Assembly: GCA_963780755.1 (NCBI GenBank)
Contig: CAWACX010000001.1
Coordinates: 186,001-250,000, forward strand
DNA from: JALYNX01 sp963780755
GTDB lineage: Bacteria; Actinomycetota; Acidimicrobiia; Spongiisociales; ZC4RG35
DNA length: 64,000 bases
Direction of reading: 5' to 3'
The translations under genes were made by a program, and so were the position numbers. Below, piece after piece: positions 7,002 to 17,038 of this stretch (the stretch's first letter is position 1; every line of letters starts with the position of its first letter). The notes under the pieces are model-generated. The model searched no databases, was not told the DNA's origin, and saw only the letters and a program-made list of their open reading frames with translations.

Positions 7002-9654
7002 TCAGAACAGCTCGGTGTAATCGACTCGCTCGAAGATCTCCAGGCGACCTCCGGCGGTGGCATTGACGATGCGGCGACCGTCGGCCTCGAAGATGCTCTT
7101 GGCCAGGGCGTAATTGGCCAAGACCCTGTCTAGTTTCGGGTCCTTCCAAACCTTGCCCGCACCGAAGTAATCGGGGTGGAAATGATTCGGGTCGGGCCCG
7201 GTAGAGGTGATGACGATCACCTTCGACCTCGTGCTCGGGCGGCACCGTGTAGGAGAAATCCATCCCGATGAGGATCACCTCATCGAACCCCATTTGATAG
7301 GCGATCTGGAGATTGATGATGGTCACAGATTGCCCGCTGTAGATCCGTTGCGCCGGGTCGAACGAGAACCTCGGGATGCAGTAGTCGGGGGACAACGGTT
7401 CATAGAAGCCACGATTCATCATGAAATAGGTGACGTCGTCGTGCTCGCCGACCATGCTCCTATAGATCGAGGGGAAGAACTTGTGCCCGGCCTGGTACGC
7501 CACCACCGCCTCCAAGTTGTCCCTCATCACCGCTGTGTCTTCCACCACGTAATACGTGGGGTCGAATCCCATCGTCGATTCCGCGTAGAAGATGGCGTTG
7601 ACAGCGATGGTGTTCTCGCCTTTGAGGCGAGTCAGATCGAGCTCGTTTAGCGAGGGCCCGTTCCCGATGATCACGACTCGCTCCCCACGATGGCCGTCCT
7701 TGAACCGTGCCATGTCCACTGCGTCGAACGTGGTTCTGGGCGCCTCCTCGACGACCCAGGTGGACGCCGGGTCGAGGTCCCTTCCGTCCGGTCCGGGGCC
7801 GAGGCCGATCACAGATCGCCCGAGATTCGCCAGAGTCCCCCGCTGGTTCGACTCGAATCGGTTGCGATGCGCCTCCTCGATCGTCATCAATTCGGAGTAC
7901 GGCTGCGGGACCACGATGACCTGGCCGCCTTTGGCGGCGAGGGCATTGGCGATCCCATCGACGACGGCAGTCCTCACCTCGCCGACCACGGCGGTTTGGC
8001 ATTGGCCATTGGCGAGGGCCCATTGGTTCAGGGACCAGATGGCAAATGTATCTGGAACTTCCGCGGCGACACCTTGCGCACCCCCCTCGCGCTCGGTCAG
8101 TAGCACCGCCATGTCAACACGCTCGAACCCCGCAGCGTCAGCGGCCTTGATCAGGTCCTGGAGTTGTCCGGCATGTTGAGGCACCAGCAGCACCTCGATC
8201 TCGACCGATGGAGGGGGTGGGATCTGTTCCGGCTCGAAACCGGCGAGAGCGGCATAGATCAAGGCCTGCAATCGATCGCGAATCGGCCGTGAAAGAGTCG
8301 AGATTGCGTCGAGCTCGCTAGCGCCGAGGGCCAGGGCACGCTGCATCCCGCGACCGGCCAGGTCTTCGAGGTCGAGGTGGCGCCTGAGGAGGGCCGGCGG
8401 CACCCCAGATATTGTTGCCAAAGCCCGGTTGGCGGCAACCTCGTCCCCGGCGACCAGGGCCATCGCGGCAAAACGGACCGCCCGATCGGCAACCAGCAGC
8501 GCCGCCTGGTATTCGGCTATGGGCCGGGTCAATGGGGTCGGAGACGGCGAAGTGAGGATGCCGGGCTCGACCGGCCGATGCGCCGCCTGGATCAGCCTTG
8601 ACGCCTCGACGACGTGCCCATCGGCCATCGATCGGACCATCGAGTGTCGCTTCTGGCGATATACGGCAGTCCGGAACTTGGAGGGCACGAACACATAGCC
8701 GTTCCGCATTGCCCGATACCAGAGATCCCAGTCTTCTGCTCCAAATCGCATCGACTCGTCGAAGCCCCTGAGGGCCCTGAGCTTTTCGGTCACCAGCAGC
8801 GGGGCATGGGCATTGAACGGGCACTCGGCGTCGGCGGTCACCAGGTCGATCACCTGGTCCGCGTCGAACTCCATGCGGGCGGGGTAGTCCTCGAGGACGG
8901 CTTCCTCGTGGCCAATGGTCACGCCACAGAAGGAGCCGATCACATGGGGATCAGGCTCGGCGTTGACCAGGGTGGCAACGCGGTCCATGAGGCTGTCCCG
9001 CATCAAGAGGTCGTCGGAATCGAGGAAAGTGACATAACGCCCCCGTGCCGCTCTGAGCCCGGTGTTGCGGGACGCGCCCAGACCAGCGTTCTGCTGATGA
9101 CGTAACACCCGAAATCGATCATCCGTCGTGGCGATGGACCAGATCTCACGTAACGACGAGTCGGTGGAGGCGTCATCGACGACAATGCACTCCCAGCTCG
9201 CGAATGTCTGTGCCGCGATCGACCGCAGGGTGCTGGCGACGAATTGCTCTTCGTTGTGGCAGGGGACAACCACGGTCACCCACGGCCCGTCGCCAGCGGC
9301 GGACATCTCACCATCCACCAGGCCCATATCCTCCAAACGGCGGATCGAGGTCTCCAACAGGTCGACGGCGCTCGTCATTCGAACCGCGATCCGGTCGTCG
9401 GCGTCACTCGGCCGTGCAGTGATCGAGGCGACCGGATGGCGCCTCACGTCATATTCGGCTCGTCTCAGTCGGGCGACCAGGTCGCTGAATCGAACGCTCA
9501 AGATCAGAATCAGTGACCCAAAGCCGAGGATGGCGAGAACTCCAAGAATCGCGGACCACGGCGCGGGGGTGAACAAAGCGGCCACGCCGGCAGCCGTCGC
9601 CGACATGAGCAATATGCCCCTCCTCGACTTGAGCAACGCGGTGAGCGCTCTCAT
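7002..9654 (-). CDS. GT2 glycosyltransferase fused to a DUF115 (Maf/MptE-like) domain
   Basis: A fusion of about 880 residues. Two N-terminal hydrophobic segments (about residues 18-55) anchor it in the membrane. A GT2 domain follows with WVTVVVPCHNEEQFV, WECIVVDDASTDSS and the DXD motif FLDSDDLLM. After a linker of about 250 residues comes a DUF115 domain beginning RVVIIGNGPSLNELDL and including AVNAIFYAE and EVILIGMDFSY. One frame change near 7215 moves the C-terminus into the frame reading HFHPDYFGAGKVWKDPK and ending RVDYTELF at 7002, which matches the normal end of the domain. DUF115 proteins include Maf flagellin nonulosonate transferases, so this enzyme may use the CMP-sugar made by the 3387-5675 cassette. 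That link is inference. Confidence 0.8.
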
Positions 9655-9819
9655 CCAGGCACACCGGGGAGTGAGGCGAATATGACAGCCCGTGACTGGG
9701 TCATGGAGGCGCGAACCCTAGCCGGGGCCAAGGAGTCTCCAAGGGCACCTATCCTCGGTCGATTCGACGACCACCTCCCGTCTCACCCGGCGGTGTGTGT
9801 CGGGACAAAGGAGTGCGGA

Positions 9820-10656
9820 TTGGCCAAGACACCCGGAGAGGTGGGCAGGGACTTCGATGAGTATGCCCGTCGATGGCAATCTGCCGGCTACCGAATGGAG
9901 GAGTCCTGGGACGGCTCCGAGATGACCCGCTCCGACGCCGCAGTTCGCTTCCCGGGCGACGAATGGGGGGAGATCGCCGATCTGATCTCACTCTACGAGC
10001 TTTTGTTCGACCGTCTCCTCCCCGGCACCGAGACCATCGATGTCCTCGAGATCGGTGCCGGTGGCGGGCGATCGACCCAGGCCGTCCTCGAGGTCCTCGG
10101 GGAGAGAATCGGCGAATATCACGTCGTCGACGTGTCCGAAGTGTTCGTCTCCGTTCTAGAGGAGCGAATCGACCGGCCGATCGAGGTGCACGTGTTGGAT
10201 GACGTCCGCCTCGACGAATTGCCGACCAACAAATTCCGGCTCTGCCTGGCGCAGTCTTCCTGGTCACACATCAGCCTGTATGACCAATACCTCTATCTCC
10301 GCGACTTGCGGCGCGTGCTCGCCTATGACTGTCCCCTCGTGGTCAACGGGCAGTTCCTCCTCGGAGTAGCCAATGACTGGACCTGGGACCGATTTCGGCG
10401 CCGCGTGTACCAGCTCGAGCACGGCTTGGAGGGCGTCTTCCATGAATTCACAGGAGTCGGGATCCTTGTCGAGATGCTGCGTCGCCTGGAATGGAGCATC
10501 GAAGTCGTGCACGGATCGGGCTTCGTGGCTCGACGAGGTCAAGCGAACCCCGCGGCCTTCGTCCAGGACCTCGCAGGCCCAATCGGCTTTCCATATCTCC
10601 CCACCCTCCACGAATACGCCGACGGCGCGGATACTCGCGAAGTCATCCTGCCCTAG
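9820..10656 (+). CDS. SAM-dependent methyltransferase
   Basis: A class I methyltransferase with motif I VLEIGAGGGRSTQAVLEVLG and an acidic residue closing the second strand in YHVVDVSEVFV. The later LCLAQSSWSHISLYDQYLYL is in the position of the post-I and motif IV elements. The frame opens at ATG 9682, but the first 46 codons look non-coding; TTG at 9820 follows an aaaggag ribosome-binding sequence seven bases upstream and gives a 278-residue protein starting AKTPGEVGRDFDEYARRWQ, which I prefer. This leaves a gap of about 165 bp to the divergent GT2-DUF115 gene, room for promoters of both. Its product probably methylates a sugar or the glycan end. No close relative is recognised. Confidence 0.75.
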   Translation: MAKTPGEVGRDFDEYARRWQSAGYRMEESWDGSEMTRSDAAVRFPGDEWGEIADLISLYELLFDRLLPGTETIDVLEIGAGGGRSTQAVLEVLGERIGEYHVVDVSEVFVSVLEERIDRPIEVHVLDDVRLDELPTNKFRLCLAQSSWSHISLYDQYLYLRDLRRVLAYDCPLVVNGQFLLGVANDWTWDRFRRRVYQLEHGLEGVFHEFTGVGILVEMLRRLEWSIEVVHGSGFVARRGQANPAAFVQDLAGPIGFPYLPTLHEYADGADTREVILP

Positions 10657-10674
10657 AGGCGCCTCCCCATGGGC

Positions 10675-12699
10675 TCAGTCGCCGAGATGGGAGAGGACTA
10701 TCCCTTCCTGGGCCAGCCGGGCATCGATGATCGGTGCCAGGTGTCGGCTTGCAGTCCCTGTGAAGTGGCCGCCGTCGTACCGCATGACGATGTTGTCGAT
10801 GGTCAGCGGGCACGAGGCGCCCGGGCACACCACGTCTTCGAGTGAGATAGACGCCACTGCCTCCAGGTCGGCCGCGATGCTGTCGAAGATCGCGTTGTAC
10901 GGCATCTCGCCACTTTCCGGCGTCACGGGCCGAGCGCATGCCTCCGAAGTCGCGCTTCCCGTCTTCAGGCAGTCGACCGTCTTACCTGGTGGCAGCACGC
11001 TCAGGAATGCCAATTGAGCGCCATCCGCGGTGAGCAGTTCCACTGTCTCTCGTAGGGCGGTCTCGGTCGCATGGAGATGCTCCGGTGTCCCCTTGAGCAG
11101 CAGTTGACCATTTTCGACGTGCTGATTTGTTTCGTTCCACGACGTCGCGATCACGAGGTTCGGGTCGTACTCGTCGAGCACCTTCTGATAGATCCCGGGC
11201 ATCTCCTCGTAGCACATGAAATTGGATGGCTTGTGCAACTCGCCGTCCAGGCCGGTGGCAATTAGCCGGTGACTGATCGGGCACCCACCAACCGCGGCCT
11301 GCACGTAGCGGAACCCGTAGATAGCTGCCAGCTCCTTCAATGCCGGGTCGTAGGCCTGGGCGGTGGAATCTCCGATGAGCACCACGGTCGGTGAGTCCGA
11401 AGTGAGGCCCTCGACCTTGACGCATGGCTGTGGATTGTCCGGGCAGGCCTCGTAGGAAGGGTCGGCGAGCGCGGCAGCAGCGAGGTTGGTCTCGTCGGGC
11501 GTGAGAACGGCGTACGAGATGACCCCGGCGGCCATGAGGGTTGCGATTCCGATGCAGATTGTTCCCATGGGCTTGAGCTTCCCGACCCAGATCTGGCGTT
11601 CCCGGATCGGGTTCTCCACAATCCAGAAGCTCGCTATCGCGACGGCCAATGTCAGGCCGAACTGGGCCAGGTTGACCACCCGTCGTTCCCAGAACCCTAC
11701 TCCCACGGGGACTGCAAGCCAGAGGATGATCGGCCAGTGCCAGAGGTAGAAGCCGTAGGAGATCCTGCCCAACTGGCGCAGCGGGTTCCAGCCGAGGCCG
11801 GTCGACAGCGAACTCGCAGGGCGACTCTCTAGAGCAAGGATCAGGACCGCGGTGAGCAGGGCGACAACGAGACTCCCGCCCTTGTAATAGCCGGTGGAGT
11901 CTCCATTGAAGAGCAAGGCTGCCGCGAACAAGGAGAGGACCGCCATGCCACCGACAATCGTGATCGCCGGACCCTCTCGGTCACGGATCCGCTTCACGAT
12001 CGGGGTTCCGATGGCGAAAGCGAGCAGGGCCCCGATCAGTGGCTGATGCACCCTGGTGCCAGTCCCGTAGTAGGCGCGAACGATGAACTCAGGGGTGTAG
12101 AGCAGGGCCATCGCCATGGCCGAGGCGAGGGCCATCGCCAGAACGACCATCATTGACCAGCCCTTCCGCCACCGCCCGATGGCGATCACCGGTATCAGCA
12201 GCAACGGCCACAGCACATAGAACTGCTCCTCGATGCTCAGCGACCAGGCGTGTCTGAGGGGTGAGCGCTTGTCCCTTCCGCGAAGTACTGGTCGGCCTGC
12301 GAGATCAGGTTCCAGTTCTCGACATAGAACAGGGTTGCGATGGCGTCGCGGAGACGGCTTCCCATCTCCAGGATGTCTCCATAGATGGCCTCGCGGGCCA
12401 CGACTACGAGCACGAGAACGATTACCGCGGGCATCAAACGCCTCATGCGGCGGGCGTAGAAGCCTGGTAAATCGATGCGCCCGGTCTTTTCCTTCTGCAC
12501 GAGCAGGATCCGGGTGATCAGATATCCGGAAAGCACGAAGAAGATGTCGACTCCGATGAACCCGCCGGGAAGCCCGGGGCGCAGCGGCGTGGAAGACGAA
12601 GACGAGGAGCACCGCTATTCCCCGGAGACCGTCCAGATACGGGCGGTAGTCGAGGGAGCGATCTCTCATCTCGCGGGTGGTCTCGGTTCGAGTTGCCAT
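10675..12699 (-). CDS. Membrane acyltransferase, OafA type, with C-terminal SGNH domain (frame breaks)
   Basis: Probably O-acetylates the surface polysaccharide. The N-terminus RPYLDGLRGIAVLLVFVFHA is the signature of acyltransferase family 3, with the catalytic His in the first helix, and about ten membrane segments follow, up to the YGFYLWHWPIILWLAVP helix. The C-terminal third is a periplasmic SGNH hydrolase-like domain with VVLIGDSTAQAYDP (block I Ser) and DGGHFTGTAS (block V Asp and His). Two frame changes, near 12570 and 12260, displace the region MLSGYLITRILLVQKEKTGR, which lies in another frame. ATG at 12699. The stop is 19 bp from the convergent methyltransferase gene. This fused layout is common in O-antigen and peptidoglycan acetylases. 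Confidence 0.85.
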   Translation of the reverse strand: MATRTETTREMRDRSLDYRPYLDGLRGIAVLLVFVFHAAAPRASRRVHRSRHLLRAFRISDHPDPARAEGKDRAHRFTRLLRPPHEAFDARGNRSRARSRGPRGHLWRHPGDGKPSPRRHRNPVLCRELEPDLAGRPVLRGRDKRSPLRHAWSLSIEEQFYVLWPLLLIPVIAIGRWRKGWSMMVVLAMALASAMAMALLYTPEFIVRAYYGTGTRVHQPLIGALLAFAIGTPIVKRIRDREGPAITIVGGMAVLSLFAAALLFNGDSTGYYKGGSLVVALLTAVLILALESRPASSLSTGLGWNPLRQLGRISYGFYLWHWPIILWLAVPVGVGFWERRVVNLAQFGLTLAVAIASFWIVENPIRERQIWVGKLKPMGTICIGIATLMAAGVISYAVLTPDETNLAAAALADPSYEACPDNPQPCVKVEGLTSDSPTVVLIGDSTAQAYDPALKELAAIYGFRYVQAAVGGCPISHRLIATGLDGELHKPSNFMCYEEMPGIYQKVLDEYDPNLVIATSWNETNQHVENGQLLLKGTPEHLHATETALRETVELLTADGAQLAFLSVLPPGKTVDCLKTGSATSEACARPVTPESGEMPYNAIFDSIAADLEAVASISLEDVVCPGASCPLTIDNIVMRYDGGHFTGTASRHLAPIIDARLAQEGIVLSHLGD

Positions 12700-12797
12700 G
12701 GGCGTGGTTGGGCTCGGGTGAGGCGCGGATCAGTGGATTCGACGGGATGAATCTATCGACAGGGCGCCGATATCGGCTATCAGCTCGCGAGGCGTGC

Positions 12798-13653
12798 TCA
12801 GCGCAAGGCCAGCAGCACGGACTTCTCCCCGGTGTCGTACATTCGATAGGGAGCTTCGGTGGCGGGTGGGATCGAGATGACCCGCTCGAATCCGGCGCTG
12901 AGCAGCATCTCCACGAGGGCCTTTCGGTCCGGCCGCATCTCGGTGAAATGGCGGACGTTGCCGGCTCTCAGCGTGACCTGGTCACGGTGGAGGTACAACA
13001 CGCCGTTGCCCCGAAAACGCTGGTTCTCGGGGAATACCGGTGTGTCGGATTCGATCAACGCTGCGATCTCCGTGATTTCGAGCAGATTCCTGAGGAAGAG
13101 CATCGGGTTCTCCAGGTGATAGATGATCCCCAGCGCCAGTGAGACGTCATAGGTGCGACCGATCGAGGCCGACCAGGCCACGTTCTCCAGGTCGATCAAA
13201 GCGACTCGACCCGGGTTGATTTCTTTGACATGCCGGACTTGCCAGATTCGCCGCAGGTTGCCCTCGTTGAGATCGACGGCATCGATGTCTCGGGCTCCGT
13301 GCTCGTATAGGTGATTCGTGACATAGCCTTCGGCGGCCGCGATGTCGATGTAGCTGCAAGTCGCCCAATCGAGACCGGCGATGGACATTGCCATGTCCAC
13401 CTGCTCCAGCATTGCGTCTACGCGATTCGAATAGGCCTCATAGAGGTCTGACGAGGTCTTCAGCGCCTCGATGTCATGGTGATGGCGCCGAGCGCGGCTC
13501 CTCGAGCATCTCGGCGAGGAGTTCTGCGGGGTCCGAGTCCTGGAACGGGTTGTCGATGCGCCAGTCGAGTGGCGCTGCTTGGCCGACGAACTCATCCAGC
13601 GGCCGCGATGTGTACTTGTCTCCGAACACGTTCTCGCGGGTCCAGGTGGCCAT
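12798..13653 (-). CDS. SAM-dependent methyltransferase (frame break near its N-terminus)
   Basis: A class I methyltransferase of about 285 residues. The core has SYIDIAAAEGYVTNHLYEHG (motif I region), the acidic DAVDLNEGNL and DVSLALGIIYHLENPMLFL, which is typical of methyltransferases that act on small or sugar substrates. The start is the ATG at 13653 reading MATWTRENVFGDKYTSRPLDEF; a frame change at about 13485-13497 joins it to HHHDIEALKTSSDLYEAY. Without this correction the first 40 residues are an Arg/Ser-rich out-of-frame stretch. It lies just downstream of the rfb genes on the same strand with a gap of 33 bp, so it may belong to that operon and methylate a rhamnose-containing unit. 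Confidence 0.72.
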
Positions 13654-13686
13654 TAGCGGAACCTACTGCCCTCTCTAGCGGGTGGG

Positions 13687-14532
13687 TCAACCGATCAGGT
13701 CTGCCACGACTTTGGTGAGCGAATCTTCCCAAGGGGGCAACTCCTCGATGTCGAGGTGAGCGAGCCGTTCCGAGCCGAGCACCGTGTATCTCGGCCTTTC
13801 CGCATCACCTGGATTGCGTGTCGACGGACAGGGGCGGAGCGGGGATGGGTCGAGTCCGGCAGCCTCGAACGCGTGGGTGGCCAGGCGGTATCTTGTCGTC
13901 GACCCCCGATTGGCGAGGTGCAGGACCCCGGTCGCCCCACTCCGTATCGCCTCCACGCTCGCTGCGGCCAGGTCAGCAGCGATCGTGGGACTTCCCTGCT
14001 GGTCGTCCACTACATCCACCCTGGGCTCGCCCGCCTTCGCCAGGATTCTGGATACGAAGTTGCGGTGAGACGCCGAGATCACCCATGAAGTGCGGATTAC
14101 CAGCGTGCGAGCGTTCGCGTCCAGAGCAAGGCGTTCGCCGTGAAGCTTGCTCCGTCCATATGCGTTGATCGGAGCCGGAACTGCCGACTCGAGATATGGG
14201 ACGGTTGCCGTCCCGTCGAAGACATAGTCGGTGGAATAAGTGACAAACGGGAGGTCGGCTTCAGCCGCTGCCGCGGCCAGGGCCCCCACCGCCCAGCCGT
14301 TGACTGACTCGGCGCTCTCAGTCTCACTCTCGGCGCGGTCGACGGCGGTATAGGCGGCGCAATTGATGACGACGTCCGCCCCACTGTGACGGATCAGCTC
14401 CCGTGCCGACCCCGCATCGATCCGGGCGAGGTCGAACTGCTCGTGGGTCGGGGCGGTCAGTTCATCGAAATGTCGTGCCAGGGCGCTCCCCACTTGGCCG
14501 CTGCCACCGAGGAGCAACACCGACGGCCTCAT
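13687..14532 (-). CDS. rfbD: dTDP-4-dehydrorhamnose reductase
   Basis: Last step of dTDP-L-rhamnose synthesis: NAD(P)H-dependent reduction of dTDP-4-keto-L-rhamnose. The protein of 281 residues is intact. It has the cofactor motif LLGGSGQVGSALARHF, the INCAAYTAVDRAE motif, the catalytic YSTDYVFDG and the YGRSKLHGE pair of Tyr and Lys, plus TLVIRTSWVIS. All are hallmark RmlD features. Its ATG overlaps the rfbA stop by 4 bp, so it is translationally coupled in the order rfbC-rfbB-rfbA-rfbD. Unlike its three upstream partners it carries no frame break. Confidence 0.95.
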   Translation of the reverse strand: MRPSVLLLGGSGQVGSALARHFDELTAPTHEQFDLARIDAGSARELIRHSGADVVINCAAYTAVDRAESETESAESVNGWAVGALAAAAAEADLPFVTYSTDYVFDGTATVPYLESAVPAPINAYGRSKLHGERLALDANARTLVIRTSWVISASHRNFVSRILAKAGEPRVDVVDDQQGSPTIAADLAAASVEAIRSGATGVLHLANRGSTTRYRLATHAFEAAGLDPSPLRPCPSTRNPGDAERPRYTVLGSERLAHLDIEELPPWEDSLTKVVADLIG

Positions 14533-15390
14533 CGGCCTTCGAGCAGCCGTTCAAGGTAATGGCGGTACGAGGATCGGGGAGCGCCTCCACGATGGCGGTG
14601 AGCCGTCCACATTGAGGAACCCGGAGCGCAACGCAACTTCCTCGAGGCAGGCGATCTTGATGGACTGGCGGTGCTCCACCGTGGCCACGAAGTTGGCGGC
14701 ATCGAGCAAGCTGTCATGGGTCCCGCTGTCCAGCCAAGCGACCCCACGGTCCGAGACAGATTCACGTGAAGCCGGCCCCGCTCGAGGTAGGCGCGGTTCA
14801 GGTCGGTGATCTCCTTCTCTCCGCGGGAAGACGGTCTAAGCCCCGCGGCAATCTCGACCACGGCGGAGTCGTAGACGTAGAGGCCCGGGACCGCATACCG
14901 GGACCGGGGCCGGGATGGCTTCTCCTCGAGACCTACGACCAGACCGGCGCCGTCGACCTCGACGACTCCGTATCGCTGCGGATCACGGACCGGATAGCCG
15001 AAGATCTCGGCTCCTCTCTCATGTGCCTCGACGATTCGGTCGAGCCCGATGTCGCCGTAGAAGATGTTGTCGCCGAGGATCAGAGTGACCGGCGTCTCGC
15101 CGATGAAGCTTCGGCGATGAGGAAGGCCTCGGCGATGCCGCGGGGCTCGTGCTGACGCGCATATGCCAGCTCGATCCCGAACGCGCTCACCCTGCCCAGG
15201 AGGTCCTGGAATGCGGCAGGTCGTTCGGGGTGGTGATGATGAGGATCTCGCGGATCCCGGCATCCATCAGAGTGGCGAGCGGGTAGTAGATCATCGGCTT
15301 GTCGTAGACCGGCTGCAGCTGCTTGGAGGCGACCCGGGTGATCGGGTCGAGCCGGGTGCCGGCGCCGCCGGCAAGGACGATGCCCTTCAT
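14529..15390 (-). CDS. rfbA: Glucose-1-phosphate thymidylyltransferase (several frame breaks)
   Basis: First step of the dTDP-rhamnose pathway, making dTDP-glucose from dTTP and glucose 1-phosphate. Starting at ATG 15390 the frame reads MKGIVLAGGAGTRLDPIT and SKQLQPVYDKPMIYYPL, the nucleotide-binding signature. It then shifts to FGIELAYARQHEPRGIAEAF, then to VTLILGDNIFYGD and EEKPSRPRSRYAVPGLYVYD, and shifts again near 14760. At least three frame changes are needed, at about 15210, 15120 and 14760, after which about 287 residues are recovered, the normal size. The start overlaps the rfbB stop by 4 bp (ATGA) and the stop overlaps rfbD. Preservation of every motif and both overlaps argues for sequencing error over decay. 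Confidence 0.85.
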
Positions 15391-16372
15391 GCGAGGCTCG
15401 CCTTGATCGGCCGCCACCAGTCCTCCCGGGCCCGGTACCAGTCGATGGTCGCTCTCGAGGTGATCGTCGAAGGCGTGGTCGGGCGCCCACCCCAGGTCCC
15501 TGCAATTCGACGAGTCCACGGCGTATCGGAGATCATGGCCCGGTCGGTCTGTCACGAGCTCGATCCAGCTCTCGTCCTTCCCCAGAACGCCAGGATCCGG
15601 CGGGTCACCTCGATGTTGGACAGCTGCGCGTCGGCCCCGATGTTGTAGATCTCACCCGGGCTGCCCGCTGTCGATCAGGAGCTGGATGCGCCGCGCAGTG
15701 GTCTTCGACGAAGAGCCAGTCGCGCTCGTTGGCGCCCGTTCCCGTAGAGCGGGACCTGCGATCGCCATCGAGGAGGTTCGTCACGAACAGCGGGATCAGC
15801 TTCTCCGGGTGCTGGTAGGGCCCGTAGTTGTTGGTGCATCGGGTCACGATCACCGGGCAATCGAAAGTCGCGGCGTAGGCGAGCGGCCACCAGGTCGGCG
15901 CCCGCCTTGGACGCCGAGTAGGGAGAGGAGGGCCGGAGCGCGTGCCTCCTCCGAGCGTGCCCACGGCGATCGAGCCGTAGACCTCGTCGGTCGAGACGTG
16001 GATGAACCGCTGCACCGATTGTGCCGACGTGCCGCCTCGAGGAGGACTCCGGTGCCGATCACATTGGTGTCGAGGAACACCGATGGCGCTGCGATCGAGC
16101 GGTCGACGTGGCTTTCGGCGGCGAAATGCACCATGATGTCGTGGTCGATCATCAGCTGCTCCACAAGGTCGCGAGTCACTGATGTCGCCGGGGACAAGTC
16201 TGTGACCCGGTCAAGCCGATCGAGCTCGTCGGCGGTCGCCGTCGACGCCCGCATAAGTCAGCGAGTCGAGGTTGGTCACCGTCGCCTCCGGCTCTCGTCG
16301 CCAAGCAGAGTAGCGGACGAAGTTGGAGCCGATGAATCCGGCGCCGCCGGTGACCAGATAGCGACGTCCCAT
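15387..16372 (-). CDS. rfbB: dTDP-glucose 4,6-dehydratase (several frame breaks)
   Basis: Second step of dTDP-rhamnose synthesis. ATG at 16372 begins MGRRYLVTGGAGFIGSNFVR, the NAD-binding motif of extended SDRs. Pieces in different frames supply HFAAESHVDRSI, the catalytic STDEVYGS, a YSASK pair, RCTNNYGPYQHPEKLIP and GANERDWLFVEDHC, and the end reads TIDWYRAREDWWRP before a TGA that overlaps the rfbA ATG. At least five frame changes are spread along the gene (for example near 16300, 16240, 16030, 15940, 15700 and 15430). The recovered length, about 328 residues, is normal for the enzyme. It is the most heavily broken gene of the rhamnose set. Confidence 0.82.
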
Positions 16373-16384
16373 ACGGGGCGACGT

Positions 16385-16931
16385 CTAGTGCGAAGAACTC
16401 GGCGTGCCGCAGATGGCGGCGCGCCGGCGTCCTTTGCAGAGAGGAGGGGCTCGCCTGTCGAGGGGCCAGGTGATGGCGAGGTCCGGGTCGTCCCAGCGCA
16501 GGGCGCGCTCGGATGCGGCGAGTAGCAGCCGGTGACCTTGTAGTGGACCTCGGCCCAGTCGGAGGTCGTGAGGAAGCCATGGGCGAAGCCGGGCGGGACC
16601 CAGATCTGGCGCCGGTTGTCAGCCGACAGCTCGGTTCCGAACCATTGCCCGAATGTGGGAGAGGACTTTCGCAGGTCGACGGCGACGTCGAAGACAGGCC
16701 GGGCGGACTCGCACCAGCTTCCCTTGGGCGTCAGGTGGGAGCTGGTAATGGAGGCCGCGCAGCACACCGCGCTTCGATCCGGAGTGGCCGTCCTGGACGA
16801 ATTCGACGTCGACTCCGGTGACCGCCTGAACTCTCCCGACTCCAGCTCTCGAAGAAGAATCCCCTGTCGTCTTGGTGGGCCGGTGGTTCGAGCACGAGAA
16901 CGCCATCGAGCGACGTGGCGAGGGCATCCAT
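16385..16931 (-). CDS. rfbC: dTDP-4-dehydrorhamnose 3,5-epimerase (frame breaks)
   Basis: Epimerase of the dTDP-rhamnose pathway, first gene of the rfbC-B-A-D set. ATG at 16931 opens MDALATSLDGVLVLEPPAHQ, then DDRGFFFESW. Another frame gives SKRGVLRGLHYQLPPDAQGK with the catalytic His in GLHYQ, and a third gives VFDVAVDLRKSSPTFGQW, PPGFAHGFL and HYKVTGCYSP. At least three frame changes are needed (about 16845, 16690 and 16430). The end is placed at the TAG at 16385, 12 bp before the rfbB start, because the family normally stops shortly after PLLSxKD. A gap of 107 bp separates it from the divergent FAD oxidoreductase and probably holds promoters for both. Confidence 0.82.
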
Positions 16932-17038
16932 GGCGGCGGAGGGTACTGCCGGAGCCTGGCGCGGGCAGTGGCGACCTGCGGTGACTCGGCGGATGGCATC
17001 GGCCGCTCGCGGGTTACTGTCTCCTCGACAGTGAGCGG

